NCBI GenBank assembly: GCA_004151065.3
Contig: NWUY0300063418.1
Location: forward strand, 8,703 to 19,365
Reading direction: 5' to 3'
DNA length: 10,663 nucleotides
Origin: Larix sibirica
Lineage: Eukaryota > Streptophyta > Pinopsida > Pinales > Pinaceae
Every line of letters begins with the position of its first letter. Position 1 is the stretch's first letter. The notes beneath the pieces are model-generated. The model was given only the letters and a program-made list of their open reading frames with translations, was not told where the DNA came from and searched no databases. Below are positions 7,756 to 10,663 of this stretch, one piece after another. Both the position numbers and the translations under genes were made by a program.

Positions 7756-8039
7756 TTTTTATTTGACATCCCTTTCCTAACTTGTTGATTTTCCTTTTTG
7801 TTCCAATAGCCATCTAAACCATCCATGATTTTTCATGCTTACTTCTCTTTAGCTGAAATCTTTCAACCAAATTAGGTGCAATATAACTACGACTTGCTCC
7901 ATAATCAATTAGAGTGGAAATGGGTTGATTGACAATCTTACCTTCAACTTCAACCACAGTTGATTGATGCTTTGCTTGTCTATTATCCAAGGCCTACTTA
8001 TATTATGGGAATGTTTCTAGCCACATTTTCCACAATACT
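7324..8039 (-). pseudogene. Element B protease pseudogene
   Basis: The aspartic protease site reads STLIDYGASRSYIAPNLVER, with the Asp at 7904-7906. The residue after it is Tyr (7901-7903), where retropepsins have Thr or Ser, or Pro in some plant relatives, so activity is doubtful. It is followed by SKHEKSWMVWMAIGTKRK in a shifted frame and by the C-terminal part in the 7755-7225 frame. Upstream, LHNIQEASIVENVARNIP links it to the zinc knuckle. Several stops interrupt the region 7930-8000. Confidence 0.8.
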
Positions 8040-9274
8040 TGCTTCTTGTATGTTGTGCAAAGTACTCATTATGTCTCCCTTTTGATGGCAATATTTAAGC
8101 AAATGGTCTCCTTCACATCCCCAACATTTCAGTTGGTGTCTTGTGCCTCTTCCTAGAAACTTTGTCATCATGGATCCATTCTGATTTGGATTGCTTTGCG
8201 GATATGAATTTGATTGGTTCCCGAAGAAAGACGGTTTAAAACCTTTCTTCCTCTAATCCTGCTTATCTTTCTTCTTGTCTCTTCAAAACCTTTTGAAAAT
8301 CCACCCTTCCTTTGTTCTAATCATACATATGCTTGGCTTTCATGATTGTCTCTTCAAGAATATTGGGTTCATCAAACTGAATTTTGTCTATGTAGAATGA
8401 AGGTAGCCCACTTGGGAACCTATGTATCTCTACCTTCTCTTCTTTGATAAATCCAACATATCTCAACAATTCCAAAATTTTTCTTTCATATTCTTCCATG
8501 CTCATGTTTCTCAACTTGAGTTTAAGAACTCTTCCATCTTTTTGTCATAATAATGTTTTGATGGGTACTTTTGGTTGGAATTACTTTTTGAACTACCTGC
8601 ATGAAATCTTATTTTCACTGATTTATTTCACTTGAACCAATTGATCCCACCAAATAGAAGTCTTAGCTTATAAGTTATGTGATTGGAGATATTTCCTCAT
8701 CCCCAATAATCGAGCTTCAACATCTTCTCCTTTCTTATTCTCACAATCAAAGGTTGGTAGCTTAATATTCCTTAGTTCTCGTTGTAGCTCATCTTCCATG
8801 TCTTCTTTTACGATGTCTAACTGGGGACATTTATTTGTTTCTCTTGGATTTTTCATATGAGTGTGATTTCCTAATTGCATGAAGTGGTGAATAGTGATGT
8901 CTATAACTCCTGGTAGCATTTTTGCAATGCTTGGATCTTTCATGTGATCTCTTCTTTAAACAATCTCTATCTTCTTTATCATGAAATGAGGTTGACCCAA
9001 TATGTATTTGTCTTTGTAGTAAATTCAAGCTCTGCATTAGTTGAGTGTTCAATTGATTTTACTACTCCTGAGCTTTTAACATTCTTTCATTGTTAGCTCT
9101 ACAACTTTGCACCTCCATCCCCAAGCTTTTCCTTGTTTCCACTAGTTCCATTGGTTCCATGCTTCTTCAATGCCCATCACATTATGTTTTTACATTACCC
9201 ACACTGATGTTCAAACCTATATCCTCTTCCTCATGATTGTATGGGATTTCACCTTCTTCCATTTTCTTATCCAT
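8040..9274 (-). pseudogene. gag: Element B gag pseudogene
   Basis: Gag would build the particle shell. The start ATG at 9274 lies five bases after the primer-binding-site motif and opens MDKKMEEGEIPYNHEEEDIG. That frame stops at 9182-9184. Pieces continue at 8831-9052 (NTQLMQSLNLLQRQIHIGST) and 8668-8943 (ELRNIKLPTFDCENKKGEDV, EARLLGMRKYLQSHN), where the capsid region begins. It resumes at 8317-8514 with MSMEEYERKILELLRYVGFI and FPSGLPSFYIDKIQFDEPN, the conserved end of the capsid region. A zinc knuckle closes the protein. There are at least three frame changes. The family usually makes one Gag-Pol reading frame, which fits the absence of a clear stop between gag and protease. Confidence 0.88.
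8088..8126 (-). other. Zinc knuckle of element B Gag
   Basis: CWGCEGDHLLKYC retains all four metal ligands, with Cys at 8124-8126, 8115-8117 and 8088-8090 and His at 8103-8105. The spacing is C-x2-C-x3-H-x4-C, one residue shorter than the common C-x2-C-x4-H-x4-C. I recall this spacing from related plant gypsy elements. It would bind the element RNA. Confidence 0.82.
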
Positions 9275-9278
9275 TGAT

Positions 9279-9290
9279 GCTCTGAGATTT
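9279..9290 (-). other. Primer-binding site of element B
   Basis: The minus strand reads AAATCTCAGAGC, five bases before the gag ATG. The usual initiator tRNA-Met site is TGGTATCAGAGC, so CAGAGC and one flanking T are kept and the left half has decayed. Its place between a putative LTR end (CA near 9297) and gag supports it. Confidence 0.6.
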
Positions 9291-9362
9291 CTAACATGTG
9301 GTTATACCTAATGCAATATTGTATATGCAATGTGTTTATACAATTAAATTCGCTAGATAAAC

Positions 9363-9368
9363 TTTATT
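9363..9368 (-). promoter_or_regulatory. Possible poly(A) signal in element B 5' LTR
   Basis: Minus-strand AATAAA lies about 65 bases before the putative LTR end, a place compatible with an R region followed by a short U5. The motif is frequent in AT-rich DNA, so this is weak support. Confidence 0.25.
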
Positions 9369-10228
9369 TCCAAAATCCTATAAAAGATTTCATATATATT
9401 TTAGAATTATAGAAACCACCAATTTGACAATTTTGTCAAATTAAGGCTTCAAGGCCCTTTTTTTGTGAAAGGATATAAAGCATTGCTTCCTGATCTATTT
9501 GCTTTTAAATGTTCTCCTATTGATAATATTTTCAATTATTGTACCCATGCTCATTTTTGGGCTTGGAGTTGGAAGTTACAACTCTCCAAAATTTGCAAAT
9601 TTACCCAAATTTGCATTGTTCTTGTAGTTGCATTTGTTATCAAGGACCAACTTATGAGACATATAGAAGAAAATATATTGAAGATTCAAGAAAACTTTTT
9701 TCTCAAGAAATGAAAACCCATATGATTTCAAGTATTCATCCACTTCCATATCTTTAATATGTTGCTCCAGGCATTTTCTACAAAATTTGGAAATGTCAAT
9801 TTTTTAATTTTTTTAATTTCTTCTAGACTTCGAATTTTTAGCAAAAATGACTATTTCACAAAAGGAGCAAAAATGGAAAAAAAATCCTATAAGAAAATTT
9901 ATTTGACTCATTGAGAAGGTAAAATATCGAGTAAATTATTATTTTTTGGTTGACATCTTGGGTCACTTCTACCTTCTCCAAGTTTTCCAAAATCCCTAAA
10001 AAGTGGTATTTTTTTGCATGCATGTTCCTCACCCCTTGTAATTTGGCCAAAATCTCCTTGGGTTTTCTCTATACTTGGTCAAGGATTGCACCATAAAAAT
10101 TTCAGCCCTACCAGGGCCCCTGTCAATCAACTGAAAACTAGTTTTCAAAAGTCACTATTTCACATTTTTGGAAAACTGAAGTTGAACATGCCCATGCCTC
10201 TCTTTGACATTTTTGTATTCCTCTTCAT

Positions 10229-10333
10229 TGCGGACAAACCACAAAATTTTTGTCTCCTTTTACGACCAAAACAAATATTTGGCCCGAGATTTTTCTATTA
10301 CGACCAACACAAATTTTAGGCTCTAGATTTTTT
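10229..10333. repeat. Three degenerate tandem repeat units of about 32-38 bases
   Basis: Units 10261-10294 and 10299-10333 share TACGACCAA-ACAAAT-TTT followed by GGC-C-AGATTTTT, with a period of 38. A third, more diverged unit precedes them at about 10229-10260 (GCGGACAAACCACAAAATTT). They lie inside the putative LTR of element B and resemble the enhancer repeats of U3 regions, but no known function can be assigned. Confidence 0.55.
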
Positions 10334-10354
10334 GTTTTAATATTGTCATTTGTT

Positions 10355-10441
10355 GACATGGTAGGGTAAAGACGTCACATGACACACAACTACCAGTGAG
10401 GAAGTGGTGTCCTATGTGTCATTACCTTCTTCCACCATGTC
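10355..10441. other. Nested inverted repeats around a GACGTC palindrome
   Basis: An outer pair, GACATGGT (10355-10362) and ACCATGTC (10434-10441), encloses an inner pair, ATGACACA (10379-10386) and TGTGTCAT (10415-10422). The inner arms extend imperfectly to ACCA and TGGT around a short loop. Between the left arms lies GACGTC (10371-10376), an ACGT-core palindrome of the type bound by plant bZIP factors. It may be part of a promoter or a remnant of a small hairpin element. Confidence 0.4.
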
Positions 10442-10663
10442 ATATGGCTTGCTACCTTACCCTTCAGGTCGGGCATCAATGACCCTTTTCTTCTTTTCCA
10501 CTTTATTCTTTATTAAATAATTTGTGGACCACCCTTGTAGCTTCTTTGTCCTTTGGATTATCCAACTGGAACGAATCTACAGAGTGATGTGATTAGGGGG
10601 TCCATATCTGTCATCTGATCCCTGACGCGCATGTTTCTCCATGCTTGATCTGGATCAATGATC

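Larger units (their letters stand above)
4155..10663 (-). mobile_element. Element B: RT-deleted Ty3/gypsy chromovirus-like retrotransposon
   Basis: In minus-strand order: putative 5' LTR part, primer-binding site (9279-9290), gag, zinc knuckle, protease, a fused RNase H remnant, integrase, chromodomain-like C-terminus, polypurine tract and the start of the 3' LTR at 5508. Integrase after RNase H defines Ty3/gypsy. The C-terminal Trp-His-Tyr-Ser...Thr-Trp-Glu...Tyr-Pro-x-Leu-Phe pattern points to a Tekay/Del-type chromovirus, some of which have LTRs above 2 kb. The reverse transcriptase is absent. The core 5508-9297 is well supported; the outer limits are inferred. Confidence 0.82.
9297..10663 (-). 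repeat. Putative 5' LTR of element B (R-U5 side), no genes seen
   Basis: If the primer-binding site is right, the LTR must end at about 9297, where the minus strand reads ...AACCACA. No protein similarity is visible in these 1,367 bases. Open frames at 9465-9713, 9856-10050 and 10014-10319 have low-complexity composition and no motif I know. The stretch has poly-A/T tracts, a direct repeat of ACTATTTCACA near 9850 and 10155, the repeat cluster at 10229-10333 and the hairpin at 10355-10441. The TGTAACACCCC start is not seen, so the LTR would continue beyond 10663. It could instead be unrelated flanking DNA. Confidence 0.45.

Noticed and set aside
9376-9390. Plus-strand TATA-like CTATAAAAGA
   Set aside because: No gene or LTR start follows on the plus strand. 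TATA-like words are expected by chance in such AT-rich sequence.
9465-10319. Several open frames of 64-101 codons on both strands in the right flank
   Set aside because: They overlap one another, are rich in Phe, Leu and Lys as expected from AT-rich DNA, and show no motif or start context.
10590-10663. Short inverted words at the window end (GCATG...CATGC, GATC repeats)
   Set aside because: Arms are only five bases and the window ends there, so no structure or element end can be argued.
1-10663. CRISPR array, tRNA, rRNA or bacterial operon
   Set aside because: There are no regular repeat-spacer units, no cloverleaf with conserved tRNA boxes outside the primer-binding-site matches, no rRNA core words and no dense open frames. 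The window is plant transposon DNA.

Overview
The window looks like plant nuclear DNA made almost entirely of decayed LTR retrotransposons. I see no host gene, tRNA, rRNA or CRISPR array. The base composition is AT-rich, and every recognisable protein segment lies on the minus strand and is broken by stops and frameshifts. The two elements are Ty3/gypsy types typical of seed plants with large genomes. A conifer or other gymnosperm is possible, but the sequence does not settle the species.

Element A (about 1-4154, minus strand) reads from right to left. It has a 5' LTR of about 1 kb (3153-4154), a weak primer-binding site (about 3139-3150), then gag (3103 down to about 2095), protease with an intact DSGSTHN motif (1893-1913), reverse transcriptase (about 1365-640) and RNase H (about 640-1). 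The window edge cuts the element off before integrase and the 3' LTR. The RT active-site Asp pair is damaged (FFYDIL) and Trp-to-stop changes are visible. The LTR promoter has a palindromic TATA box with four heat-shock-element-like GAAnnTTC dyads just upstream, three of them inside degenerate tandem repeats.

Element B (about 4155 to at least 9297, probably to the window end, minus strand) has gag (9274 to about 8040, with a CCHC-like zinc knuckle), protease, a small piece of RNase H, integrase and a chromodomain-like C-terminus ending at 5589. A polypurine tract (5509-5522) abuts a TGTAACACCCC LTR start at 5508. The whole reverse transcriptase is missing: one 176-codon open frame runs from the protease linker straight into RNase H across a short junction (7312-7323). 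The integrase keeps D,D35E spacing, but the second and third acidic residues are Asn and Ala.

The sequence right of B's primer-binding site (9297-10663) should be B's 5' LTR. I could not match it by eye to the 3' LTR piece at 4155-5508. The simplest explanation is that A inserted into B's long 3' LTR, so that this window holds different halves of the two LTR copies. This is an inference that a dot plot with flanking sequence would test.
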